NCBI RefSeq assembly: GCF_000801105.2
Contig: NC_079516.1
Coordinates: forward strand, 49,459,265 to 49,523,264
DNA length: 64,000 nt
Origin: Raphanus sativus
Lineage: Eukaryota; Streptophyta; Magnoliopsida; Brassicales; Brassicaceae
Direction: 5' to 3'
Positions 47,775-60,232 of this stretch are shown here, piece after piece. Position numbers and translations under genes: made by a program. The notes beneath the pieces are model-generated. The model was not told the origin of the DNA. It searched no databases and was given only the letters and a program-made list of their open reading frames with translations. Numbering within the stretch: the stretch's first letter is position 1; every line of letters begins with the position of its first letter.

Positions 47775-48932
47775 ATGGCCAAAGACGTGGGAGGAGCAGA
47801 GGGATACGCGGCGAGGGACTACGAAGATCCGCCGCCAACTCCGTTTTTCGATGCGGAGGAGCTGACCAAGTGGTCTTTGTACAGAGCCGTCATCGCCGAG
47901 TTCGTAGCCACTCTCCTCTTCTTGTACGTCACTGTTTTGACTGTCATCGGCTACAAGATTTCCTCCGACACTAAGGCCGGAGGCGACGAGTGCGGAGGCG
48001 TCGGAATCCTCGGCATCTCATGGGCTTTCGGCGGCATGATCTTCATCCTAGTCTACTGCACCGCCGGTATCTCAGGTATTAACATAACCAACCGGTCCGG
48101 TTAATATCGGTTCAAATCTGTTAAAAATAAACGTGACTCTTTAGTTTCTTGTTTATTTGAGATTGACCCCAAAACTTTACGAAGGTGGTCACATAAACCC
48201 TGCCGTGACGTTCGGCTTGTTCTTGGCAAGGAAGGTATCGTTGGTTAGAGCGGTGCTATACATGGTGGCTCAGTGTTTGGGTGCTATTTGTGGAGTTGGT
48301 TTCGTCAAAGCTTTCCAAAGCTCTTACTACGTCCGTTACGGTGGAGGAGCAAACTCTCTAGCCGATGGATACAGCACGGGGACTGGACTCGCTGCAGAGA
48401 TCATCGGAACATTCGTCCTTGTCTACACTGTTTTCTCCGCTACAGATCCCAAAAGAAACGCACGAGACTCCCACGTTCCCGTAAGTATTCATCATCAGTT
48501 ACGAGATATAGTTAGTGAACATATGATATAACTAATTAATTTGTGGTTATAAATTATGAAATAAAAGGTGTTGGCGCCACTTCCAATTGGATTTGCCGTG
48601 TTCATGGTTCACTTGGCCACTATTCCAATCACCGGAACCGGGATTAACCCGGCTAGGAGTTTTGGAGCTGCGGTTATCTACAACGAGTCCAAGCCGTGGG
48701 ATGACCATGTATGTTTCTTCTATCTCTATTAATATAAAAAACCAAAAAAATAGGTATATGTGTTTGAATGGGAAAGTATAACTGTAATATTTTTGGTGTC
48801 ATTTGATTACAGTGGATATTCTGGGTGGGACCATTCATCGGAGCTGCGATTGCTGCATTTTATCACCAGTTCGTTCTAAGAGCTTCTGGTTCCAAATCCC
48901 TCGGATCCTTCAGAAGTGCTGCCAACGTTTGA
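47775..48932 (+). CDS. PIP2 aquaporin (copy B), plasma-membrane water channel
   Basis: Paralogue of the aquaporin at 42748-43881. Four exons: 47775-48075, 48185-48480, 48568-48708, 48813-48932; 285 aa, the usual length, ending SFRSAANV. The NPA motifs, selectivity filter (Phe85, His214, Thr223, Arg229) and gating His197 are identical to copy A. In exon 1 the only amino acid changes are [11 protein letters not shown] for [11 protein letters not shown]. Introns 1 and 2 are nearly identical to those of copy A, while intron 3 is unrelated in length and sequence and exon 4 carries many silent changes. Orthologue of At2g37170/At2g37180 by position. Confidence 0.95.
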
Positions 48933-49976
48933 GTTACTGTTATGTTTAAATGAGGCACGTGATTTTAAAATGTGTCCAGTCCTCTGTCTTTTTTTTTCTT
49001 TCTTCCTCTGCTTTTATATGTGTGATTCTAGTTAATGGAGTTTGAGTGGTTTTCGTTTTCAATGTCACTGAGTTTGTTTATTGATTAAAAAAGTTGAACA
49101 CATTGCTTCACTTATTGATCTCCTTCTCCTCTATAAAAAAATGTTTTAAGTTATAAACTTGATACATAAGTCCTCAATCCTCATCAGATATCTCGACTAA
49201 TTAATCACTCACAAATGATTCGTCAATTGTAACGAAGAAGATTATACCATAAGATAAGAAAAGACTGTAAATTGTTATTCCACTGACCATCTTTATTTGA
49301 GGCCATAACTCATCATTTTGGCAAATGCAGATGAAGTTGCAGTGAAACAACACAAGCATTCACTTTGTTTTTCTCATTTCCAATACATACTATTTGTCTA
49401 TTCAAAACTACAGCACAGTTTGCGCAAGGTTCATTAGACATGCCAAGGCTAACCAAAAGATAGTTTAGTAGTTTGCTCATCAATACCTAATAACCGTATG
49501 CATAATCTTGAATAAAGAACTTTGTGTAGAATCGTTTTAGACTGTTTGGGAGTTTGGGTATTTTTAGCGTATTTCCGGATTCAGTCTCAAAGATTTTATA
49601 TATGATGAATCTGAGACTCAGTTTTGGATTGTTGGAAGGGTGAATGTTCTCTTAATGCTTAGTTAAAGTGACCGCCTGAATCTAGAGATGATTGAACATT
49701 GATGAATATGTTTTCTCACATTGATGAATATGTTTTGTGCAAGTCTATGTTTTCTCACATTGATGAATATGTTTTGTGCTAATAACTGTTTAGATTTCAT
49801 TCTGATGTATAACAATAGTTGTCATATCTCAGAAACTCAGACCAAGAACGTTCTGTAACAATATATGTGTTCAAAAGCATTCGCTAATTCGACGGATTAT
49901 TATACTCCACCCTTTATTTACATTATAGATATTACGTTAGATTCCTCTGAATATTTTTTTATCTTTGTTATGCTAA
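48933..49976. other. Intergenic, with a short tandem duplication
   Basis: 3' flanks of the aquaporin and CASP-like genes. A unit of about 39 bases starting CTCACATTGATGAATATG is tandemly duplicated at about 49715-49785, with a partial third copy just before it. A ribosomal protein gene expected here from Arabidopsis (At2g37190) is absent. Confidence 0.45.
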
Positions 49977-50970
49977 CTAGAAGCTGGCTAAGGACCAGAA
50001 GTTGAGAATAAAGGAAGGAGACACCGCGAACCAGCTGATGAAGGCCATTGCTACGGCGGTCTCGAACCTAGCGCAGTGGTTGACGTTACATTTATCAAGA
50101 TCGTTGATGAGTACGGTTATTCCAGCAGACGCGGAAGCAGCTGCGAAAGTAAGCGTGGACGTGACCTGCAACAATGTTGAGATGACAAAGATAGGTCAAT
50201 CACTTTGTTATTGCCTCGTAGTAGCAGCTATGGTGTGGTACTTTGGGGGGGGGGGGGTAGTACTTACTCCATCTCCAACTGTGAAACATTGAACGATCAA
50301 GTGATTCCGAAGGCTTCTTCTCACAAGGAGAGCATAAGCATCGATGATAAACAGAGACAAGCTCCACAGGCTTTGCAAGCTAACCGCAAGAACCAAGCAA
50401 CTGTCACACACACAGAGTTGTTATATACCATGGTTTTTTGTCAGATTCTAATTGTCTTAAACCAAATCGCTCAAACTAAATCCAAATCCTGATGCTTAGA
50501 ACTGAATTAATTCTACAAGTACATGAACTTACACCTGAAGAGAGCAAAACAAAAAAACATTTCAAAATACTAATAAACAAATTAACAAGAAGGATAGAAA
50601 CGTGGACAACACACCAATTAGATGAGCAAAAAAAACCCTAATTTCCATAGAATTGCTTCACATCATCAGAAGGTTTGATCAAGAGATCACTAAAGGCCCT
50701 AACTTTTTTTTTTCTCAGAATCTCAAATCAGACTTGAGGGAATCTAGAGGATCGATACCAAAAAGCGGTGGCGGAGCGGTAGTCGGAGGTGGTGATCATG
50801 ACGGAGAAGGAGATGAGAGCGGGGACGAATTGAGAGAGGCGGAGGATGAGGCCGCCGGTGGTTCCGGGCATGCCCTGAACATCTTTCATCCTCGCTGGCG
50901 GTCTATCGTTAGCGGGGGGAGATACCGGAATTGTATCCACCGGGTGAACCGCCGGTCGGCTCACGTTCAT
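49977..50970 (-). CDS. CASP-like membrane protein (At2g37200-like)
   Basis: Four-helix MARVEL-type membrane protein of the CASP-like family. CASPs themselves build the Casparian-strip membrane scaffold; the role of this member is not established. Three exons: 50759-50970, 50268-50400, 49977-50165; the junctions restore [17 protein letters not shown] and [15 protein letters not shown], giving 177 aa (the Arabidopsis orthologue is about 180). The start is [10 protein letters not shown], matching the family's MNVSHxxVHP beginning; an upstream in-frame Met at 51138 would add unrelated sequence. Membrane segments at about 43-60, 70-90, 115-133 and 150-170. A run of 13 C (minus strand) begins 10 bases after the second donor site. 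Confidence 0.88.
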
Positions 50971-51098
50971 TATACGACACAGAAGTTCAGACACTTCCAG
51001 AGCCTCTATAAAGGCAAGACACTCGGATACTTGACTACTTCTGTCTGAAACTGGAAATAAGTTTGGTGGACTTGTCAAAGTAAAAAAGGGCAGATCTC

Positions 51099-51371
51099 TA
51101 AAATATAGCACAGTTTTTATCACAAAAATAGCACTCAAAAAATAAAATGACCAAAATAGTATTTTTTTGTTTTAAAAATTTTAATATTTTTTTTTGTTTT
51201 TTAAAATTTGAACACACTCCTAAGCCTCATCCCTTAACTATAAACCCTATGTCTTAGATTAATTAACCCAATGGTTATAAATACATATTTACCCATTAAT
51301 AAAACTTCTTTTGGTCATTTTCTTTTTTGTGATGCTATTTTTGTGACAAAAACTTGGTTTGATGCTATTTT
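51099..51371. mobile_element. MITE-like element with long inverted repeats
   Basis: Left arm TAAAATATAGCACAG followed by TTTTTATCACAAAAATAGCA; the right arm, read inverted, is TAAAATAGCATCAAACCAAG followed by TTTTTGTCACAAAAATAGCA. The arms match over about 35-40 bases. The middle has no coding. The target duplication was not identified. Confidence 0.55.
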
Positions 51372-51570
51372 AGTCTTTTTCTCAAGTAAAAATGCATTTA
51401 CTCTTTTTTTGGGTGGTCAAAAGAAAAAATATATTTATTTGATTTATAAATATATTTGTATGAATTATAACTTTAATAAATACATTTTAATACTAATTTA
51501 TTATTTTTTTTACAAAATATAAAGTTTTAGCTGAAAATTTATTGTAAGTTTTACATTATTTTTTACAATT

Positions 51571-51842
51571 ATTACTCTTTCAGTTTCATAAAGTTACATA
51601 TTTTAGAGAAAAAAATTTGTTTCAAAAAGGTTTATGTTTTATATTTTCAGTGCATGTTTTATTTAGTAATTGCAAATTTCAAATTTTTAAAAAAATTAAT
51701 TGCACTTATTAAATTTTTATTGGTTTAAAATTATGGAAGAAAATAATCACAAAAAAATATGTATATATAAATGAGATTTATATGTTTTATTAATATGTGT
51801 GAAAATTCTAATGTATAACATTTTGAAATGGAAGGAGCAGTA
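51571..51842. mobile_element. Degenerate MITE with ACTCTTTCRGTTTC-like termini
   Basis: Left end ATTACTCTTTCAGTTTCATA and right end ..TGAAATGGAAGGAGCAGTAA are imperfect inverted repeats of the same general type as the elements at 32851 and 57321. The interior is AT-rich. Confidence 0.45.
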
Positions 51843-52307
51843 AATTGTAATTTTTGGAAATCTGAACCTCATATTTCCAAATGTAAAAACAGTAATGAAA
51901 ATCAAATCAAATCAAATCATTGGACTAAAAGATGTTTTCATTATAATTTGACATAAAATAAAATTGTAGATTTTTGTTCCTCTGTTTATTTCTGCCTTTC
52001 TTGAAGTATCGAGTATTGATTTTTCGTTTTTGGAAGACAAATTAAATAGAACAGAGTTGGTGGTCTACATATATCAAAAGACATTTAGTTTGGAGTTAAA
52101 AAGACAGCAGCTAATAATAATTTACACAAACAATTTCCTCCGTAGCGGAAATATTTTTTACTTACCCCAACTAACCAGAATCTATTCCTTCCCTTTTTAG
52201 TAAGATTGAAATCTTGAAAATCTCCCACATTTTCATTATCTATATATAAAATATTTAAATAGTTATATAGATATTAGATCTTGATCTTGATCTTGATCTT
52301 CAATCCG

Positions 52308-54930
52308 TTATGTCTCCCAACAAAGCTTAGACGCAACACTTTCATGGCAAGGTGCGTATTCCTGCAAACAAAAACAGTATTGTATGAGATTATGAAGAAA
52401 TTCAGAAACAGTTCAGTTTCTTCAACTTCACCTCTAGCTTCTTCACAAGCTCTTTAGCAGTAGGAGCAGAGACGATGATCTCACGAGCAGTCGTGCTGAT
52501 GAATCCTTCTTCAACTGCTTTATCGATGAATGAGAGCAGAGAGTTGTAGTATCCATCAACATTGAGCAAACCCACCTGCAGAACATTTTATCTTTAATGA
52601 TTTTGGGTTCTTGAATTTTTATTTGAAAATCTGAGAGTGTTTTTCTTACCGGCTTCTCGTGTATTCCAAGCTGAGCCCAAGTTATGACTTCAAGCAATTC
52701 TTCAAGGGTTCCATAGCCACCTGTAATTTTCACACAAAGCCTTTTTTACATTTGTTTTTTTTTAAAAGAGTAGATTACTCTCTTAATATCTTATGGTCAA
52801 GACTAAAATCAATAAGTGTGTCATGTACAAGAGAAAACCAAATAATAGACTCTTCTCCATCTCTGTTACAGTTTGTACAACGGTATGAATATGATTGCAA
52901 AAGCAGGATCTTAAAAGAACTTGACTTTCCATTAATGATTTCAGATTCAGTGTGGGAAAATATGCTATTTGTGGGACTGTTTCAGGTTTTGTCTCTTAAC
53001 TTGAAATAGGTAAGAAGAAAACTTAGATCAAGGTAAGATTACACAAGCTATGCAGAGCGTACCCCCTAAGTTTAAAAAGCAGGCAATAAACAGAGTAAAG
53101 AGAAGAGAAACAAAAAGGTCTAATTTTAAGTGCCAGATGTTGATGGGTCAAGCCCTTTATCTTAGACTCTGATGACTTATTATTTTACATTTTTCCATAC
53201 AAAAATAAAGGAACTTTTTACAGTAGCTTTCACACTGCAGCTTGACCAAGAAATCATGTTTTTTTACCAAATTCTTTTCTTCTCTCTTTTGCAAAATCAG
53301 TCCAAAAACAAAACAAAAAGTATTTTCATGAACAAATAGTTCCTTCTTTTAAACTTTGATTTCCCATTCATTAAGATGCAAAAAGGCCTAAAATGGTGTT
53401 GCTAAGGTTCCTTGTGTCACTAGAGTTTGACTAGTTTTTCCTTATCATCATTACTTTGTTTGAAAGAAAAGCAAAATTCTGAAGTTATAATTATACAAAA
53501 AAAAAGTTGATGATAAATTTGGGTGGATGGGGTTTAAAACAAAACCTGGTAAGGCAATAAAAGCATCAGAGTGCTTAGCCATCTCAGCTTTCCTTTGGTG
53601 CATATCTGCAACTGCCCTTACTTCTCCTACTGTTTCACCAGTCAACTGCAAAGAGCATCCACCAATTTTTTAAATAAAAGGAAGTAATAATTAAAAGCAG
53701 TTAAAGGGAGAAAGCAACTTTGGACTCTTCTACAGGCAAAAGCAATGATGTCAATGCAAGTAGTCGTAAAATTTGGATGTTTTTGAAATCTCCTACATTT
53801 TTTCACATAACCCTAATCTAGGTAACCACCTCTTTTAATCATTTTCTTCATTTATCTTTTAGTTAAATTAAGGGAGAAAATGAAGATATTTGTATTTTAG
53901 GGTAGCTAAAGGAAAAGAAGAAGAGGCAAAAAAGAGAAACTACAAATGATCATGAGACTGGAGAAAAAGTAACTATAAGTAGGGAGAAGAGTAAAACCTA
54001 AGCAAAGACTGGATAAGTGGATTAAAATGGGGTTGAATCGGGATTTGGAAAAAAAGAAAACAGAACTTAAAGATAAACTAATAAAAATAGCAATGTTTAT
54101 TCAAAAAAAACTTAAAAAGTTACCTCTCTAGGCATGAGGGTCTTGGGAATAATTCTGTAGAGTGACAACAAGATGACAAAAAGAGGTTGAATTAGCAGTA
54201 ATCAACAAGATTACCCAACAGTTTTGTTCCAACATAAACTTATTAAAAAAAGTTTTTTGAAAGATCTTAAGGACAAATATCACAAACTAGTTAAATGGAG
54301 ATTAAACAGAGTCGATAGTTTTAAGTGATTTGACTAGAGAAAAATAGTTACCCAATAACATGACGACCACCATCATGAACAGCTTGTGAAACCAAACCCA
54401 TCAATCCTATGCTCCCACCTCCATAGACTAGATCAATATTCCTTGAAACCTGCAGAACAAAAAGAACAGAGTTACACATGAAGCCTAGATTTGGTAGCAA
54501 ATAACTAGAAGGAAAATACAAAAAAAAATCTAAGTTTTGAGATTCAGACCCATTTAACAAAGCAGCAACCAGAATATCCTAAAGTTAAACATCAGTTGGC
54601 ACGTTTCAAAGAAGAAAGCAAAAATGCTCTGCGTTTGCAAAAGTTACACGAACACCCATTCGAAAACATCTTGTGAATATGTTTTATCAAAGCTCAAAAA
54701 GAATATAGTTTGGCAGAACATACTGAAAGCAAAGAAGTACACCATCTTATATCATATCCACCAGCAGAAGAAAAATTAAAAAAAATAAGTTGAAGTTCAT
54801 GTAATACCAGTTCGTTGCCAAGCTCAACAGCAGCATCTTGGTAACTACTTTTCTTGCCTTGGCTGCTTCCACAGAAGACACAGATTCTTTTGAACCTTGA
54901 CATTTCTATCTTTTCAGCCTTGATCTCCAT
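52308..54930 (-). CDS. LOG3: LOG cytokinin riboside 5'-monophosphate phosphoribohydrolase
   Basis: Releases active cytokinin bases from riboside monophosphates in one step (LONELY GUY family; older databases misname it lysine decarboxylase). Seven exons: 54808-54930, 54352-54449, 54124-54154, 53546-53645, 52650-52720, 52432-52575, 52308-52361; they join in frame to 206 aa. Visible: [20 protein letters not shown] (about 15-34), [21 protein letters not shown] with Arg102, and the family signature PGGYGTLEE at 117-125, formed across the exon 4/5 junction. The C-terminus is [12 protein letters not shown], some residues shorter than recalled LOG3 (215 aa). Upstream TATATAA at 55098-55092. The LOG3 rather than LOG4 assignment rests on gene order (At2g37210). 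Confidence 0.93.
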
Positions 54931-55091
54931 TGATTCTGATAAAAAGCTTTTGAAAAGCTAAACAGTTTTAAGGTTTCTTTGAGCACAAGAATCTATTCTT
55001 AAGAAACCTAATTGAAATCTAGAACTCTTTTTCTTTCTTGGTGTTGTAGTGTATCTTTACCACTAATGCGTCCTGGCTCGAGGGTTCGTTG

Positions 55092-55098
55092 TTATATA
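55092..55098 (-). promoter_or_regulatory. TATA box of LOG gene
   Basis: TATATAA on the minus strand, about 160 bases before the start codon. Confidence 0.5.
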
Positions 55099-55408
55099 GT
55101 GCGTCTTCTTGTCATGCTGGTCATCGATTTAGTATAATCATTTAAAAGTTAACTAATACAGCACTATTTTATTTGGTATTTTCGATAGTGCGACACTTAA
55201 AACTATAATCTTTTTAAGAAAAGGATTAGAAGAATTTAGAAAAAACTTTTGCGAGGCTTTCCTAAAAAGAAAAGTAGTATGTTGAAAAAAAATAATTTTT
55301 TTTGGAATCTATTCAAACACCTTTTTCGAAATCATTTACCTGAGTTTTAATTTCTACGAAGATTTACTACAAAATTTTGGAAAGAAAATAATTTGTTATA
55401 GTTAAAAA

Positions 55409-56024
55409 TAGGGGTGGGCGTTCGGGTACCCATTCGGGTTCGGTTCGGGTTTTTCGGATTTCGGTTCTATTTTGTAACACCTTCGAGGTCCCATTCTAGT
55501 AAATCTATAAGTACGGTTCGGGTTCGGATATAACACATCGGTTTCGGTTCGGTTCGGATAATATCCGAACTAACGATATACCATTCGGATTCGGGTTATA
55601 TCGAATCGGTTCGGATATATTTTAAATAAAATCTAAAATTTAATAACAAAACATAAAAAAATATATACTTATTTATATATAATAGAGTATTTAAGACATT
55701 AATTTAAATGATAGATACTTATTGTTAGATATCATGTTGAAATAAATATGAAATTAAATATTTGAAGTACATATTTATGTTTTAAATATTTATAATGTAT
55801 ACTAATTTGGATATTGGGATCGGTTTTTTCGGATATTTTTGGGTTTTCGGGTTTTTCGGGTTATCCATTCGGGTTCGGTTAATAACACTTCGGGTTCGGG
55901 TATGTTTTGTAACACCCTACAAGATCCATTCGGATATTTTTAACATTTCGGATTCGGTTCGGTTCGGGTTTTTCGGTTCGGGTTCGGTTCGGATTTCGGA
56001 TTTCGGGTTTTATGCCCAGCCCTA
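55409..56024. mobile_element. hAT-type MITE (family 1)
   Basis: Ends TAGGGGTGGGCG and GCCCAGCCCTA with a perfect 8-bp duplication GTTAAAAA (55401-55408, 56025-56032). Subterminal CGGTTCGG/CGGGTT repeats as in the other family-1 copies; AT-rich middle; no transposase. Confidence 0.87.
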
Positions 56025-56032
56025 GTTAAAAA

Positions 56033-56245
56033 TATTCACCTCTTTATATCAGTTTTCAGAATTGATCTATCATATTCATATGTTGAGGTATTCGCACGTG
56101 AGAGATTAAAGCACGCGCGTCTTTCACAACCCGCACATACTGCTCATGTTGGCACGCCTGACCAAAATCTTCATTTCCTTGTGTTAGTTTTCAAAAAACT
56201 GGTTTTCCTTTCCAAACAATATAAGCATATATATTATAATACAAA

Positions 56246-56277
<32 letters not shown>

Positions 56278-57320
56278 ACCAAAAACGTCTGTCATGGTCG
56301 TAAAACAAGTTTATGATGAATGTATGCCCGTTATATATTGAATGACACTGACAAAGTTCGATCGTAGCTAAAAGGTTCTTCAATTTTCTTTGAGTTGTAT
56401 GCAGATATTGCACGTTTGGTAAATGTAACTCGATTTCAGAAAAAACAAATTCTTGAGATGCAACAAAATTACTTTATGGATGCATATGGGGGGTAAACTA
56501 TGTTGTATTTAGTTGTATATCTAGGCGATTCACCTTGTTGTAGTTGTATGGATTTCTCCTTAGGTTTATGTTTGTAGATAGGCAAATTAAGTGATAAGAT
56601 TTGAATTAATAAGGAAACCACTTAATAATTCTTTAGTTTTTTTTATATAATCTTTTGTAGCCATATCTGATCTAAATAGAATTAGATTATTAGAATTGAT
56701 TCAGTGATAAAGCTTCCTCACTTTTTCCCTTTCTCAAGAATAGGACAATAGTTAATTTTCTGTATAAAAAATAGGACCAGAAAATGGACAGCTTATATCT
56801 GGACAGTGTAAGATGGGTACAAACGTTTTTTACTGATACTCATGCACAAAAAAATGAAAAATGACCAAATACAACCAAGACAAGAAAAACCCACTAACAT
56901 AATTTAATGAGAACCATGTAAATGTTATGGGTACACCAATACATATTTACACATACATTATTATTGAGGATATATAGAATAAAGAAGTTAATGGATGATG
57001 ATGTCTGGGATATGGAGCAATGTGCCATTGATGATTGAAATAAGAAACACAATGTGAGTTATGGCTTTTATTACCAATGTAACCCAATTCACCCTCCCTA
57101 TGTAGACAACCTTCTTCTTGTTCTTTGCATAGGAAACATTTATTCTATTTTCTATTCCTCTCTATTCATTTTAACCTTTTGTAGTATATTTTATGAAAAT
57201 ATAGTTCTTAGCTTCTCCCCATCTTCTTGTGTAACTAAGTTGTCGTTCTGATTCCACTTGTATTATCGATCCATATAATAGTGAACGCCTTAGATGGATC
57301 ATCCATTTGTTTGTTTAATA
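56033..57320. other. Intergenic, no gene seen
   Basis: AT-rich with a (TA)n tract at about 56247-56271. The 65-codon frame at 57054-57251 has no recognisable features. Confidence 0.4.
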
Positions 57321-57590
57321 ATTCCTCTGTTTCGTACTATATTAAGTGTCACTTTAACATTTTTTTCGTTACATAAAAAATATAGTTTTACAATTTCAAT
57401 ATAATTTATATTTACCTTTTAGTTCAATATTAATTGCAAATGCATTAATTTTATAAATAAATTTATTTATCTAAAATGGTATTGGTTAAATAGATAATAT
57501 TATTGAAAATATAAATGCATTTCAATCAGTTTCTTAATATGTGTGAAAATGTCACTTACACATTTTTTTGTGAAACGGAAAGAATAATTA
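57321..57590. mobile_element. MITE with CCTCTGTTTCG terminus
   Basis: Left end TTCCTCTGTTTCG, right end GTGAAACGGAAAGAAT, with AAGTGTCAC near the left end mirrored by GTCACTTAC near the right. Interior AT-rich. Same general type as 32851-33080 but more decayed. Confidence 0.5.
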
Positions 57591-58753
57591 CTCTAGTCTT
57601 GTTTCTTTTTGAAATAAAAAACTCATTCAATTTTGTAAAGTTTTATATTTTCTTAGAAGGAAATAAAATTTTAAACTATTAAGACGTTAGAAACTTCTTT
57701 AGGATTTGGTGATGGAAATTAAATAAAATCGCATAACTTAAAATAAGACAAAATGTCATATTAGAAAAAAAAAGTACCACTTTTATGAAGTTATGGAAGC
57801 TGATAGAGTCTTACAAGTATTTACTTTCATGGTTTATGAAAGTTGGAAAGATTTTGGAGATATTCCTAATAAATTATGGAAAGTGGCGAATGCCATAATC
57901 CAACTAGTTTAATGTACTACTATATATGGGAGTTTGTGTGTTCTCTTATCTTTTCACCAAACAAGTTGATTTGTAAGTTTGAAAGAAAGAGATGTTCTAT
58001 ATTCTTTGTTCTTGGTATTATAATGGATTGTCTCTTGCTAGACCCCATAGACGTAGATATATATATATATATATATATGAATTTTGGATAAACATTTTTT
58101 TGTGTTCTTCTTCTGATTTTCATATTCTACAAATTTAATACTTTCTAACTTATATCGTTGGAAAGTGTGCCAGCGAATTTGTGTGTTTGTTTTGGTTTAA
58201 GATCTAACAGTTTTACTATTGTATGGTTGAGTTTTATCAACGTAAACAAAAAAAAATACAATTCTTGTTATATATTTATTTTCACTAGAATATTAGTTTT
58301 AGTGAAATGTAATTTTCGTTAAAAAAACCTAAAATTAAGAGGTGATAGCATAAACTAATTAATGAAAATACTAGCTTCATACAAAGCATATATCCATTAA
58401 ATAGTTAGCTTGGAATGCCAGTAACACCCACACTCTTCTACAGTTATACTTAATTGTAAGCAGACACTTTACAATATAAAATATAATTAAGATCATCTTT
58501 ACTTGTTTATAATATGTGTATAAGCGTGTGAGTATTTAACTAAGAAAATAAAATATTAATTGCAATCCCAAGACCTGAGTAGACGCTGCCCATTCCTTCG
58601 ATGTAGGGGTTTTGAGATTATAAACAAATAAGTAAGTTTGTAAATTAATGTGTACTACTATCTGCATGCTTGCATGCGCATTTATCTTCTTCTCTAGTTT
58701 CTCTCCAAATTCTTCTTGACCTCTGACCCAAATTTATTATAATAACCATGACG
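57591..58753. other. Intergenic, no gene seen
   Basis: AT-rich, with a short (TA)n tract at about 58058-58078. No coding region recognised. Confidence 0.4.
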
Positions 58754-58761
58754 ATGGTAGT

Positions 58762-59011
58762 CAGTGGCCGACCCAGCTTCAAGTTTTAGGTGGGTCAGAA
58801 TTGGGCTTTGGCCCACGTCTAAAATATAATTAAAGAAAATTAGTGAAAATCTGGTGTCAGACAGAATCGAAACAGAGAAAAGGTGGGTCAGTAGGTGATG
58901 AAACTAGCCAACTGAGCTACAGAATCAACACGTTATATAACTAAAACAGCTAAGATATAAATTTAACCTGTGTCATGTGACACACTATTCCTTAACGTAG
59001 GTCCGCCTCTG
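58762..59011. mobile_element. hAT-type MITE with CAGTGGC termini
   Basis: Ends CAGTGGCCGACC and GGTCCGCCTCTG are inverted repeats, flanked by a perfect 8-bp duplication ATGGTAGT (58754-58761, 59012-59019). Only 250 bases long; non-coding. A different family from the TAGGG elements. Confidence 0.82.
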
Positions 59012-59304
59012 ATGGTAGTGATATCACAATTTTTGGAGATAATACTTTTTGAAAGCTAAAGTAGATAATACTTGCAGTCTAGTTATATTGAAAGGTTATA
59101 TATGAAGACGGGTACATGATGTTTCATACTCGAATGTTTTTAATAAATATGTACAGAAAAGAGAACTTTTAGAAGTGGATTTTTGAAAGAAATACAATTA
59201 TCTTTTTGTACAAAAAGGTTAATATTTGTCTTCATCAATCGATTTTTACATGATGATGTCAAAGACTTATATAGTAACATAGCATTGACGAACATCTAAC
59301 GGAA

Positions 59305-59476
59305 CCGGGCTTCGTAGCCTGGTGGTAATGGAACCTCGGCTGAGGTGCCCGCCACCCAGCTTCGAAACCCGGCCACAGCGATTTAACATCCTTACTGCTG
59401 GGGCGCTGGACCCTTTCGGGGGATATTTAGGAAAGTGGCTGCCCAGACACCAGAGATATCAAAAAAAAAAAAAAAA
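59305..59476 (+). mobile_element. tRNA-derived SINE with poly-A tail
   Basis: Box A-like GTAGCCTGGTGGTAATGG and box B-like GCTTCGAAACCCGG lie in the first 70 bases; the element ends in an A tract (59461-59476). It is bounded by a perfect 15-bp target duplication GAACATCTAACGGAA (59290-59304, 59477-59491). This is a complete copy of a Brassica-type SINE. Confidence 0.9.
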
Positions 59477-60164
59477 GAACATCTAACGGAATTTCAAATC
59501 ACTTCGAAAGTGTTCTGATTATTTTTGTAAAGAAAGTATTAGTTGTCATAGAGGTAGTTTGTAAATAAAGTGTTTTGAGTGTCCACCTTTTTGTAATTCG
59601 AAAAGTTCTAACATTTTTGAATTGCTTTCGAGTAAAAAGAGGTTTAGTTAAACATATAATTTATAAAAGTTCCGAAAGCTGAAACTTTGATCAATTCGGC
59701 GACAGACTAATTTTTGTTTGTTGGTGAAACATTGACCGTTTAATACTTTCAGTCAACGTAATTCCTTCATATTTCTTGTAACTTTATTATAAAGCGAGTA
59801 AATTATTTTACCGACAAAGTGGCTCGAAGGTATTAGCATAATACAAGCTCAACAATTTCTATACTTACGAAGAAATTGTAACTTTGTTATAAAGCGAGTA
59901 ATTCCTCATATTTCTTGTAATTTGTTATACAGCGAGTAAATTATTTTACCGACAAGTGGCATAATACAAGCTCAACAATTTCTATGCATACGAAGGAAAA
60001 GGTTTCACACTTTTTAGCTGACAGAATATTCTTGTTTTAGATAGAATATTCATCCCTGATTACAAAAAAATAATTGCTTAACTTAAAGAAAACGGTAAAC
60101 CGTTCTTGGACGAGGGAATATTAAATTATCGGTGACCACATGTTAGAAATATTTAAAAATATCT

Positions 60165-60232
60165 GAATATAGTCGGATTTGAACTCAGCTTGTTTAACAA
60201 CGTGCAATTCCATGCTACTATCCGACCACTAA
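60165..60232 (-). repeat. tRNA-like (SINE-head-like) sequence
   Basis: Minus strand: box A-like TAGTGGTCGGATAGTAGCAT (about 60231-60212) and box B-like AGTTCAAATCC (60185-60175). It is not a complete tRNA and no tail or duplication was identified, so it is probably an old SINE fragment. Confidence 0.4.

Noticed and set aside
50653..51048. Plus-strand 131-codon ORF over the CASP-like first exon
   Set aside because: Antisense shadow; the minus strand splices cleanly into a known family.
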